Program-made: the position numbers and the translations under genes
Shown: positions 14,722 to 22,861 of the stretch, piece after piece
How the letters are laid out: each line of letters starts with the position of its first letter
Position numbering within the stretch: position 1 is the stretch's first letter
Origin: Natrinema versiforme JCM 10478
GTDB lineage: Archaea; Halobacteriota; Halobacteria; Halobacteriales; Natrialbaceae
NCBI RefSeq assembly: GCF_000337195.1
Contig: NZ_AOID01000051.1
Span: 103,652 to 167,651 of the forward strand
DNA: 64,000 nt
Direction: 5' to 3'
Notes under the pieces: generated by a model
The model's database searches: none
Seen by the model: only the letters and a program-made list of their open reading frames with translations
Told to the model about the DNA's origin: nothing

Positions 14722-17672
14722 GTTCCGAGTTGTTTCTTGAGTTTGGCTTTTCGGCTAGTAAACCAGACCTCTTCCTTGTTTAAATCAAGACTAGATTTTT
14801 CAGCTAATGAAGAACCATAATCACACCATTGGATTGCTTCATTAATATCGTTTTTCCGCACATATAGTACTACCATTCTCATTAACAGATCAATTCTCCG
14901 TTCTTCCAGGTCGAATTCCTCACAAATACCGAGTGCCTTGTTATATGAGGCGTGGGATTTTTCTAGATCTTCAATTTTCTCATATACTAGCCCAATATTA
15001 TGGAGAGTATTAACCTCCCCAATATGATTTTCGTTCTTTATATGGCATTCGCGGCTTTTTCTATAAAAACTGAGTGCCTCTTCTAATCTTCCAGTTGATC
15101 TACAAATATGCCCTAATTTATTCAATAATTCTGCCACTCCCTTAATATCGCCCATCTCCCTCTTTATATCTAATTTTTCATGTAGGTTGTCTTCTATCGT
15201 GCTATATTGGTTTTTATTTCCATCAATCAAACCAAGACTATTTAGATGATCTTTCAGACTAGGATTTTCTTTTAATTCTTCTTCTATTTTAAACGCAGTC
15301 CTAACTTGGTCTAGAGTAATCCACTGATCTTCATCAGTCACTTTTTCGAGATGGTTGACAATTTCCATAATCTCATCTATACTAGGATCTGGCATTGAAT
15401 ATTCTGTTAGGTTTGATTGTGTACCAATCCACTCGGTTAGAAGATCCGGCAGATCATTGGCCTCATCATTTTCTGTTACTTTTTCATATTTTCCTTCGGT
15501 ACCCTCAAGCAAAAAGCAAACGTCCGTATCAGTACTATAGCTTGAGATCAACTCAGAAATTCCTGATATATGGGTCTGAAAGGGATCTTCAATAACGATA
15601 AGCATGGGGCTACTGTCTTGTTCTTTAGCTCTACTTATTGACTCATTCAGTATATTAATTTTATTACTAGTGATATTCTCAATATTATTTTCTTTTCTAT
15701 AAAGTACATCTCCGGTTTCGTTTGATGTATACCATTCATAAGCAAGAAAACGGCAAGTTGTGCTTTTACCAGATCCAGATCTGCCGGAAAGTATCACGCT
15801 ATCTCCATTCAACAACGTATTGAATAGCTGACCCTTCCTTTTAGGCTCACTACTATTATCATCTATATATGGCCGATCAAGAGTTATACCTGAAGCAATT
15901 TCTGCAAAAGAGAACGGACCATTCCCCCATTGAGTATGATCAATAGAAGACTCAAAGTCGTTTTCTGAAAGCCATTTGAATCCATTTTCATTCAATTTTG
16001 AATATAATCCTTCCAATTCAGACACTTTTTCTTCATCTGTTAATGTGTCTTGATCCTCTGTTTTTGTTGGTTGATCAGTGCGTGGTGAAACCCAGAGCAG
16101 TTTTTCTACATCAACATCACGAACAGAATATTTAGGCATACTCCTGTCATCACTACAGCCATATCTGAGCAATGTCGTCAATTCATCATTTTGGGTCCAC
16201 GGCTGGATTTCTTTCTTAATATCTTGCTCATTATAATTACCTAGGGCATGTTTTTCAAGATTGGCGAGTCCATCAGGATATGAATCTAATTGAGTAAGTA
16301 AACGGGGAGAATGTAGGCTAATAGCTACAAACTTCCCCAATTGTTGCAGCGTCAGACTATCATTTGTGTATTCTCCATCAGAGAATTGTACCATCCCCAT
16401 CTCATATGCTAAGAGTGATCGGAGTCGATAAAGGTTTATAAAACGTATAATTCTCCTAGGATTATGATTGAGGCAAGGTGCAACCATATCTATAACTTCA
16501 TCTAGAACTTCTGAATGGTATTTTAACAAATCCTCTTCTATTTTATTTCTATTAGTCCCGCGATTAGGTTCTTGTTCTTTATTAATAAGGTGCTTAATGT
16601 TGTTGGTTTGAGCTGATGGAACAATAACAGGAATCTGGATGAACTTCTCAAGATACTGATGACCAAATCGAATTCCGCGATGATATGCATCTTTGTCTTC
16701 TTTTGAAGCGTTCTCACCTGCTATTGGTGTATCTTCTCGGTTGAGATACGGAAGCAATTCCTCATATTGAGCGGCAAGCCCTGCAGCAGTTTTTTCTCGG
16801 TCTAAAGCAATGACAAAGGCAATCCGTGTGTCGTCAGTCAACATTAAGTTTATTGATTGCATTAATTGTGCTGCCTTAGAAACTTTACAACGATCTAGAT
16901 CATCAATAAACACGTAGACACTATCATCACCAATATATGAATCTAAGATACGATCGAAGTCGTCGTGAAATTCATTAAGGAACGTTGACCTATCCTCATA
17001 TTCTGGATTTGTCGCATACTCTTGCAGATTTGGATGGAGTGGGTTCAACAATTGACTGCGAACTTGATCGATAACAGTTAAACCACCCAGGAGTGCTGCA
17101 ATGATACCGCTACTCCCAACGAGAATTTCTACCAATCTTGTTCTTTGTCCTAAATCAATTGGAATTGGAATTGGATAAGATGAGATAAGAACTAATATAG
17201 ATACTATTGCTAGCGCCAAAACAACAAATAGTGTCAAAATAGACCTTATTAATTTGGTCTTTTTCGCATCTCGCACAAATCTATTCGAAAGTAATTTAAT
17301 ATCTCCACATAGTCGATTCTTTCGAGACTTCGATGACCGTACTTCACTAACAAATACTTGTGCAAAAGAGGCCCATAGAGCTTCTTTATTCTCATATCGC
17401 CATGGGTTAAACTGGACTGTTGTCTCATCAGATTCAGCCAATTCTTCATTTAACTGCTTCATAAAAGACGATTTTCCCGTACCCCATTCTCCTTCCACAG
17501 ACATTGTAAGTGGGAATGATTCTTCAGATTTTATTAGAAATTCTTTAATCACCCCCACATATTCATCAAATCCTAGATAGTCTTCTTCAGACGGTTGATC
17601 GTTAAGTGCACTAATCTTCGATGTAGACGACTCAGAGTCTGATTTGTCTGATTTTGTGTCGGCTACATTCAT
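14718..17672 (-). CDS. KAP P-loop NTPase fused to a STAND-like NTPase and TPR repeats (candidate defence gene)
   Basis: 984 residues in one frame. First module, KAP-type: Walker A GEWGTGKSS (61-69), the KAP signature FNPW (88-91), two membrane helices inserted in the P-loop domain (about 144-166 and 181-202), Walker B VFIDDLDR (254-261) and an arginine-rich NPRRIIRFIN (404-413). Linker 520-600. Second module: Walker A GRSGSGKST (630-638) and Walker B LIVIEDPF (691-698), like a STAND NTPase, then a helical or winged region. C-terminus: about three TPRs (839-955). KAP proteins such as F-plasmid PifA act in phage exclusion, and STAND-TPR proteins sense invaders, so antiviral signalling at the membrane is the inference. 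Sampled lines are about 33-42% G+C against 70% just outside, so it was probably acquired. All P-loops intact; no effector nuclease seen. Confidence 0.8.
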   Translation of the reverse strand: MNVADTKSDKSDSESSTSKISALNDQPSEEDYLGFDEYVGVIKEFLIKSEESFPLTMSVEGEWGTGKSSFMKQLNEELAESDETTVQFNPWRYENKEALWASFAQVFVSEVRSSKSRKNRLCGDIKLLSNRFVRDAKKTKLIRSILTLFVVLALAIVSILVLISSYPIPIPIDLGQRTRLVEILVGSSGIIAALLGGLTVIDQVRSQLLNPLHPNLQEYATNPEYEDRSTFLNEFHDDFDRILDSYIGDDSVYVFIDDLDRCKVSKAAQLMQSINLMLTDDTRIAFVIALDREKTAAGLAAQYEELLPYLNREDTPIAGENASKEDKDAYHRGIRFGHQYLEKFIQIPVIVPSAQTNNIKHLINKEQEPNRGTNRNKIEEDLLKYHSEVLDEVIDMVAPCLNHNPRRIIRFINLYRLRSLLAYEMGMVQFSDGEYTNDSLTLQQLGKFVAISLHSPRLLTQLDSYPDGLANLEKHALGNYNEQDIKKEIQPWTQNDELTTLLRYGCSDDRSMPKYSVRDVDVEKLLWVSPRTDQPTKTEDQDTLTDEEKVSELEGLYSKLNENGFKWLSENDFESSIDHTQWGNGPFSFAEIASGITLDRPYIDDNSSEPKRKGQLFNTLLNGDSVILSGRSGSGKSTTCRFLAYEWYTSNETGDVLYRKENNIENITSNKINILNESISRAKEQDSSPMLIVIEDPFQTHISGISELISSYSTDTDVCFLLEGTEGKYEKVTENDEANDLPDLLTEWIGTQSNLTEYSMPDPSIDEIMEIVNHLEKVTDEDQWITLDQVRTAFKIEEELKENPSLKDHLNSLGLIDGNKNQYSTIEDNLHEKLDIKREMGDIKGVAELLNKLGHICRSTGRLEEALSFYRKSRECHIKNENHIGEVNTLHNIGLVYEKIEDLEKSHASYNKALGICEEFDLEERRIDLLMRMVVLYVRKNDINEAIQWCDYGSSLAEKSSLDLNKEEVWFTSRKAKLKKQLGT

Positions 17673-17742
17673 TAAATATACTGACTTTACTCACTGTACT
17701 CGTCATACATAACATTTTCCGGTTATAGATGCTGATTTGGGT
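14718..17742. other. A+T-rich genomic island carrying one gene
   Basis: Base composition changes sharply at both ends. To the left it changes exactly at the stop codon of the DHH gene (14721), to the right at the stop codon of the RHH-like gene (17743). Inside, codons rare in the flanks (ATA, AGA, TTA) are common. I found no direct repeat, tRNA or integrase at the borders. Without the insert, the DHH gene and the RHH-like gene would be convergent neighbours. Confidence 0.75.
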
Positions 17743-18066
17743 TTAGAACTGATAACGGCGCTCGTCGTCCATCGACGGATACTGGTCCGCACCGGTCATC
17801 TCCTCGAAGGTCATCCCCGAGAGGTACTCGTCGTAGGTCACGTCGTAGGCCGACCGCAGCTGGAAGTCGAACTTGCCGGTGTCGACGGTCGACTGAAAGA
17901 GCATGTGGATCGCCCGCCGGACGAGTTCGTCCGTCTCCTCGGGCTCGAGGGCGGCCTCGAGCAATGCGAGTTCGTTGCGCGTTTCGCGGTCCAGCGACAG
18001 CGACAACTCGTCGCCGATATCGGTGTACGACGCTGTCACGTCATCGTTGAGATCGTCGAGGCTCAT
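17743..18066 (-). CDS. Small RHH-like protein (haloarchaeal hypothetical)
   Basis: 107 residues. After an acidic start, the central part LSLSLDRETRNEL and the two helices that follow (about residues 20-58) have the strand-helix-helix form of a ribbon-helix-helix (CopG/MetJ) DNA-binding domain. The C-terminal 45 residues, rich in Tyr, Asp and Glu, are unassigned. This could be a transcriptional regulator, but no operator or partner toxin is visible nearby, so a function is not claimed. The stop codon marks the right edge of the A+T-rich island. It is divergent from mutY, 141 bases away. Confidence 0.6.
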   Translation of the reverse strand: MSLDDLNDDVTASYTDIGDELSLSLDRETRNELALLEAALEPEETDELVRRAIHMLFQSTVDTGKFDFQLRSAYDVTYDEYLSGMTFEEMTGADQYPSMDDERRYQF

Positions 18067-18207
18067 ACGGGAGGGGACTCGAGCCGGTCGGATAGGCCTT
18101 TCGTGGTCGTCCGAACGCGTCTGGGCGGGCTATGCGGGGCCGAAATCGAATCCGTTCGCCGTCCGCGGACCATCACTCATAAACCGTCGGTTCCCTAATC
18201 CTCGCCG

Positions 18208-19131
18208 ATGACAACAGGGGCCCAGGAGTGGGCGTTGCCGGACGATCTCGAGGGCGTTCGCGAGGCGCTGCTCGCGTGGTACAAGGACGACCACCGCGAG
18301 TTCCCGTGGCGACGCACGGACGACCCCTACGAAATCCTCGTCAGCGAGGTCATGAGCCAGCAGACCCAACTCGGCCGCGTCGTCGAGGCCTGGGAGGGCT
18401 TCCTCGAGCGGTGGCCGACCACCGCCGAACTGGCCGACGCCGACCGCGCGGACGTCGTCGGGTTCTGGACCGACCACAGTCTGGGATACAACAACCGGGC
18501 GAAGTACCTCCACGAGGCGGCGGGCCAGGTCGAGGAGGAGTACGACGGCGAGTTCCCCGACACGCCCGACGAACTGCAGGAGCTGATGGGCGTCGGTCCG
18601 TACACCGCCAACGCGGTGGCGAGTTTCGCGTTCAACAACGGCGACGCGGTCGTCGACACGAACGTCAAACGAGTGCTCTACCGCGCATTCGACGTGCCGG
18701 ACGACGACGCGGCCTTCGAGGACGCCGCGAGCGATCTCATGCCGGCGGGGCGCTCGCGGGTCTGGAACAACGCGATCATGGAACTGGGCGGGGTCGCCTG
18801 CGAGCAGACGCCGAAGTGCGACGCGGCCGGTTGCCCGTGGCGGGAGTGGTGTGGGGCCTACGCCAGCGGCGACTTCACCGCCCCCGACGTGCCGACCCAG
18901 CCGAGTTTCGAGGGGAGCCGCCGGCAGTTCCGTGGCCGCGTGATCGGCACCCTCCGGGAGTACGACGAACTCGAGCTCGATACCCTCGGCCACCGCATCC
19001 GAGTCGACTATACCCCCGACGGCGAGTACGGCCGCGAGTGGCTCGCGGGCCTGCTGACCGACCTCGAGTCGGACGGGCTGGTCGAATTCGACGACGGCGG
19101 AGCCGAGCCGGTCGCACGGCTCCAGCGCTAA
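18208..19131 (+). CDS. mutY: A/G-specific adenine DNA glycosylase (MutY), short form
   Basis: 307 residues. Removes adenine mispaired with 8-oxoguanine. Helix-hairpin-helix/GPD fold: E47 in SEVMSQQTQ matches the catalytic Glu, LMGVGPYTANAVA is the hairpin, and D150 in AVVDTNV is the catalytic Asp. Cysteines at 198, 204, 209 and 215 would bind [4Fe-4S], but the spacing is 5-4-5 rather than the 6-2-5 of E. coli MutY. The C-terminal 90 residues are too short for the Nudix-like 8-oxoG recognition domain and look like a winged helix instead. Start at the first ATG; sequence similarity begins soon after. A distinct archaeal subfamily is likely. Confidence 0.85.
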   Translation: MTTGAQEWALPDDLEGVREALLAWYKDDHREFPWRRTDDPYEILVSEVMSQQTQLGRVVEAWEGFLERWPTTAELADADRADVVGFWTDHSLGYNNRAKYLHEAAGQVEEEYDGEFPDTPDELQELMGVGPYTANAVASFAFNNGDAVVDTNVKRVLYRAFDVPDDDAAFEDAASDLMPAGRSRVWNNAIMELGGVACEQTPKCDAAGCPWREWCGAYASGDFTAPDVPTQPSFEGSRRQFRGRVIGTLREYDELELDTLGHRIRVDYTPDGEYGREWLAGLLTDLESDGLVEFDDGGAEPVARLQR

Positions 19132-19521
19132 CGGAGCGGTTCATCGGCGAGTCAATTCCGGCTGCCGTGTTCTCTCGAGTCGAAAACCCGTTTTCTACAG
19201 TAAGCGAAATCAGTCCGCCGCTGGGCGTGCAGCCGTCTCGGACTGCACCGGCGAAGACAGCGGGCGGCGGTCGCCGTGCATTCCCTGTCGGTCAGTTTCG
19301 ATCGATGACCGGCCGAAAGAAGATGGCGATGGTACTTGTACCTGTCCGGGAATTGCACGGATTGAGAACACTCCCGATCGGCGGCAGGTCGTTCGGTCCT
19401 CGCGGACCGAAAGATTACTGCAGTGAACCGTCGGTCGAGAGTGAGAGTCACCGGAATTGGGTGGCGGGAAAGGCTACCGGAAACCAAATCCGTCTATACG
19501 TCTCTGTGGTGGGCTTTGGTG
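19132..19521. other. 390-base intergenic region, no feature found
   Basis: Between mutY and the HTH-10 regulator. No tRNA-like clover, no conserved reading frame and no long inverted repeat were seen. Local reading frames here are short and compositionally unlike the neighbours' proteins. Confidence 0.5.
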
Positions 19522-20220
19522 ATGACCACAGTCGTCGAACTCGGGATTCCGGCCGATCGGCTCGGACTCGCTCGCACGTTCGATCGAGCGTCGGGCTTCG
19601 AGTTTCAGGTCGGCGGAATGATCGGTGGCTCGCCGCCGCTCGTCTGGACGAGCGGCTCGGACCGCGACAGCGTTCGCCGGGCGCTCGAGGCGGATCCGTC
19701 GGTCGACGTGATCGCGAGCGTCGCCGACGACACCGGGAAGTCCTCGACGGACGACGGAACCGCGTTCAGCCAACGCGACCGCTGGCTGTTCCGCCTCGAG
19801 TTCGGCGACGGCGTGAAACTGTTCGAGCAGATCGTGACCGAAAACGACGGCGCGATCCTGACGGCGCGGGGCCGTGAGAGCCAGTGGGCGGTGAAACTGC
19901 TCTTTCACGATCGGGAGTCGGTCTCGGCGTGTCACGACCTGCTCGAGCAGTACGAGTTCGGGGCCGACGTCACCCGAATCAGCGGAGTCAACGACCTCGC
20001 GAGCGCGCGGACGCCCCTGACGGAGACGCAGTACGAAACGATCCACAAGGCCCACGAACTCGGCTACTTCGACGTTCCCAGAGGAGTGACACTCAAGGAG
20101 TTGGCCGCGGAGCTAGACGTGTCACATCAGGCGCTCTCCGAGCGACTCCGGCGGAGCCACGCCGCCCTCGTCAGTGCGGAACTAACCGATCGGACCGCGC
20201 CGATGGAGATCGATCCGTGA
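19522..20220 (+). CDS. Bacterioopsin-activator (HTH-10) family regulator
   Basis: 232 residues. The last 55 residues form the HTH_10 domain: LTETQYETIHKAHELGYFDVPRGVTLKELAAELDVSHQALSERLRR in outline, with recognition helix HQALSERLRR. The N-terminal 150 residues correspond to a BAT/GAF-like sensory half (GIPADRLGLARTFDRASGFEFQV) common to haloarchaeal Bat-like regulators. These proteins control photoheterotrophic and stress genes, though the target here is unknown. I chose the ATG at 19522, where similarity to the family begins; an upstream in-frame ATG at 19423 would add a poorly conserved basic leader. No obvious operon partner. Confidence 0.85.
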   Translation: MTTVVELGIPADRLGLARTFDRASGFEFQVGGMIGGSPPLVWTSGSDRDSVRRALEADPSVDVIASVADDTGKSSTDDGTAFSQRDRWLFRLEFGDGVKLFEQIVTENDGAILTARGRESQWAVKLLFHDRESVSACHDLLEQYEFGADVTRISGVNDLASARTPLTETQYETIHKAHELGYFDVPRGVTLKELAAELDVSHQALSERLRRSHAALVSAELTDRTAPMEIDP

Positions 20221-20684
20221 GTCGACCGCGTCTCAGCGACTCGAGGAAGAAGTCACACGCCTGAGCGTGTACCGGGACCGCGTCACCGCTCTACTCTCCC
20301 GTTCGACCATCCACTACTCTTTCCCTCTCCTACCCAGACCATAGTGGACATCCGACTAACGATTGGACGTATCTGCCCTGTATATTCGTCCCTTTTGCGC
20401 CACTATTGGAGCTATTTGAGTCAAGGACTAGCTTTATTACTGGACACGCCAATAACAGAACGTCGGCGTGGTGCCGACCGACGCACCGTACGTCGCTGTG
20501 AGCGCCGGTGGATCACCCGGACGCAACTACCGATTCGCGGTCATTCGTGGCTGTGTGGCCGCTCGATAATCGGACCACCGACGGGCCGTCTCAGGCCCCA
20601 AATCGGCTTTTCCGACGGCTGAACCCGCCGAGCCAGTGCCTAGTTTTATCTGTTGGACGAGAATACAGTCAGGCGAGAATTGAA
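20221..20684. other. 464-base intergenic region with A+T-rich core
   Basis: The stretch 20340-20460 is clearly more A+T-rich than its surroundings (GTATATTCGTCCC, GCTTTATTACTGG) and may hold promoter or operator sequence for the downstream gene. No gene, tRNA or inverted repeat was recognised. A GTTTTATC at 20643-20650 is a possible TATA box for the gene at 20685. Confidence 0.45.
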
Positions 20685-21254
20685 GTGATCGGACGCAGCC
20701 GAACGGACGGCGTCGACGAGCCGCCTCGAGCGTCCGATACGAACGCCGGTCCGTCGGATCTCTCGCTGGACGATATCTATCACCTTCTGCAGACGAAGCG
20801 CCGTCGAGACGTGCTCCGCTACCTCCGCACAGCGGACGGGCCGGTCCGGTTGCGCGAACTAGCCGAACAGGTCGCGGCGTGGGAACAGGAGACGACCGTC
20901 GACCAGCTTAATTCGAGCGAGCGCCAGCGCGTCTATATCTCGCTGTACCAGTCCCACCTGCCGAAACTCGACAACCACGGAATCGTCGACTACGACAAGG
21001 ACCGCGGCAGGGTCGAAGCGACGCCGCTGACCGCACAACTCGACGCGTACCTCAAGCCCGCTCGGGAGGCCGACTCGCCCGACCCGTGGCTCCGGCGATA
21101 CGTTGGGACAGCCGCACTCTGTACGCTCGCGGTCGGAGCGATCGCGACCGGACTCGTCCCAGTATCCGGACTGATCGGCGCGGGATTCGTCCTCGCCTCG
21201 TTCGCGGTCGTCACGGGCGCATACGCGTGGTCGGCCGGCGTGTCCCGTCGATAA
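20685..21254 (+). CDS. DUF7344-like HTH protein with two C-terminal membrane helices
   Basis: 189 residues from a GTG at 20685. A winged-HTH-like domain (LSLDDIYHLLQTKRRRDVLRYL... through VDYDKDRGRVEATPL) is followed by two hydrophobic segments in the last 65 residues, so it may be a membrane-tethered regulator. The domain matches the haloarchaeal DUF7344 type, also found in the genes at 36125 and, more divergently, 22862. The start is uncertain: an ATG 59 codons upstream (20508) is in frame but would add poorly conserved sequence. A TATA-like GTTTTATC sits about 36 bases before the GTG. Confidence 0.7.
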   Translation: MIGRSRTDGVDEPPRASDTNAGPSDLSLDDIYHLLQTKRRRDVLRYLRTADGPVRLRELAEQVAAWEQETTVDQLNSSERQRVYISLYQSHLPKLDNHGIVDYDKDRGRVEATPLTAQLDAYLKPAREADSPDPWLRRYVGTAALCTLAVGAIATGLVPVSGLIGAGFVLASFAVVTGAYAWSAGVSRR

Positions 21255-21325
21255 CGAGTTCCCGCTCCGCGAGTTCCTGCCGAGCGGTTGCGATGGATTC
21301 GAAACCGGCAGCCAAGCGACGACCG

Positions 21326-21775
21326 TCAGTCGGCGCGGGAGGGGGCTGCCGCGTTCGGCTCGGGGGACCGCTCGAGGAGCCGATGGGCGTGAAAGGCGAC
21401 CGAGAAGTCCTGCGGGCTCGGGAGCGCGCAGGCGAGCCAGCCGATCGCCGCCGCGGCGACGACCGGCGTGTCGGTCGTCACGTAGCCGGCGGCGGCGAGT
21501 CCGAAGACGGGAACCGCGAGGAGGGCGGGCGCGAGCGCCGCGAGGCGAAGCGTCCACGGCGGTTCGCCGCCGGTCGGACGGGGGTAGACGGCGGCCCACG
21601 GACGGGTCGTCAGGAGGGCGAGGACCCCGTCGGGGCGACCGGGGAAATAGGAGACGGAATACTCGACGCGTGCCAGTCGAAGGACCGCCGCGTGCGTCCA
21701 CTCGTGGGCCACCAGTCCGACCGCTACCGCGAGGGCGAGCGCACAGCCAGCAACCACCACGTTCGATCCGATCAT
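21326..21775 (-). CDS. Membrane metalloprotease-like protein with HEWTH motif
   Basis: 149 residues from the ATG at 21775 (an ATG at 21823 would add 16 residues). Four hydrophobic segments. A zinc-binding HExxH (HEWTH) lies at the end of the first one (around residue 24), as in site-2-type or M50-like intramembrane proteases, but the second zinc motif (NxxPxxxLDG) is not evident. So this may be a DUF3267-like membrane peptidase or an inactive homologue. The C-terminus is soluble and short. The gene faces right toward the HTH-GNAT gene, with a 311-base gap that contains only weak A+T patches. Confidence 0.6.
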   Translation of the reverse strand: MIGSNVVVAGCALALAVAVGLVAHEWTHAAVLRLARVEYSVSYFPGRPDGVLALLTTRPWAAVYPRPTGGEPPWTLRLAALAPALLAVPVFGLAAAGYVTTDTPVVAAAAIGWLACALPSPQDFSVAFHAHRLLERSPEPNAAAPSRAD

Positions 21776-22086
21776 TGCGACGCGAGATGCACACTGCCGG
21801 CGTCGGCCGGCTGGGGCGCTCATCTCGCATCCGGAGTCGATGCGTTCCCGGCGGAAGGTCCCCCGCCTGTACCAGTTGTCGCCTTAAGAGCCGACAACAG
21901 CGAGGCGGAGGGCGTTGGTCTCGGCTCGAGCCGATCACGTTCGCAACGCGCTCGGAACGAGCGAACTCCGAGCATCACACTGGGGAATTTCGGAGTGGAA
22001 CACCGGGAAGTACCGGAAGACCCGCCAGTCGCGACGAGGCGGTGGGCCAGCCAAGAACTATGTATTGCTGGGCGGTACCATACGAC
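21776..22086. other. 311-base gap with no gene called
   Basis: Divergent region between the metalloprotease-like gene and the HTH-GNAT gene. It holds the possible longer start of the former (21823). A possible upstream ATG for the latter lies at 22060. No RNA gene or repeat seen. Confidence 0.4.
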
Positions 22087-22818
22087 ATGGAATCGACTGA
22101 GACGCTCGAGTTCGGTCACGCGGACCGCAAAGGGATCTACGAGTACGTCGAGCGCCACGGCGCGGTCGACCCCGCGGAAACTCGGGACCGACTCGGCCTC
22201 GATTCGAGCAGGTTCCGCCATCACGTCGCGATCCTCAAACGGGACGGCCGACTCGAGGAAGCCGACGGAAAACTGCGAGTCACGATCGATGCGGGTGCCG
22301 AAGAAGAGTATCTCGCCGACGACCTCGAGTTTCACATTCGGCCGGCGCGACAGGAGGATCTGGCGGGGATCGTCGGCGCGATCCGGCAGGTCACAGCGGA
22401 GAAGACGTACATCGAAGCCGAGAGCGTCGCCGACGAGATCGACCACGAGAACGCCTTGCTCCGGCACAACGAACTCCAGTCCCGGATGTTCTTCGTCGCC
22501 ACGGTCGACGACGAGGTCGTCGGCTGGGTCCACCTCCACGCGCCCGAGATCGACAAGCTGAGCCACACCGCCGAACTCACCGTCGGCGTCTTAGAGGAGT
22601 ACCGCGGCCGCGGCATCGGTTCGCACCTCCTCTCGCGTGGCCTCGAGTGGGCCGGTGCGAACCGCTACGAGAAGGTCTACCAGAGCGTGCCCTCGACCAA
22701 CGAGGCGGCGATCGCGTTCCTCGAGGAACACGACTGGGAGACCGAAGCGATCCGCGAGGATCACTACAAACTCGACGGCCACTATGTCGACGAGGTGATG
22801 ATGGCTGTCGAGCTCTGA
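22087..22818 (+). CDS. HTH-GNAT acetyltransferase (paralogue of the one at 4428-5159)
   Basis: 243 residues. Same architecture as its paralogue: an N-terminal winged HTH (RKGIYEYVERHGAVDPAETR, through RLEEADGK) followed by a GNAT domain from about residue 80, with the acetyl-CoA loop VLEEYRGRGIGSHLL. Both end in an almost identical block (YVDEVMMA, then EL), pointing to duplication inside a haloarchaeal family. Substrate unknown. The ATG at 22087 starts the conserved part; an ATG at 22060 would add nine residues. Encoded in the opposite orientation to its paralogue. Confidence 0.85.
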   Translation: MESTETLEFGHADRKGIYEYVERHGAVDPAETRDRLGLDSSRFRHHVAILKRDGRLEEADGKLRVTIDAGAEEEYLADDLEFHIRPARQEDLAGIVGAIRQVTAEKTYIEAESVADEIDHENALLRHNELQSRMFFVATVDDEVVGWVHLHAPEIDKLSHTAELTVGVLEEYRGRGIGSHLLSRGLEWAGANRYEKVYQSVPSTNEAAIAFLEEHDWETEAIREDHYKLDGHYVDEVMMAVEL

Positions 22819-22831
22819 GTTGACAATTCGA

Positions 22832-22839
22832 TTTATATA
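22832..22839 (+). promoter_or_regulatory. TATA-like box for gene at 22862
   Basis: TTTATATA centred 26 bases before the ATG at 22862, directly after the stop of the HTH-GNAT gene. One of the clearest boxes in the window; indicates a leaderless transcript independent of the upstream gene. Confidence 0.65.
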
Positions 22840-22861
22840 ACCGTCTCTGAAACGGACGGGT

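Noticed and set aside
17673..17742. TATA-like string right before the KAP gene start
   Set aside because: TATATTTA lies only about 3-14 bases from the ATG, too close to place transcription start before the codon; the true promoter of the gene is not identified.
19152..19487. 111-residue minus-strand frame in the gap after mutY
   Set aside because: Strongly basic, no similarity to known families, and lies in a non-coding gap.
20344..20622. 92-residue frame in an intergenic region with GTG start
   Set aside because: Cys/Arg-rich, unlike any neighbour protein, and no promoter in place.
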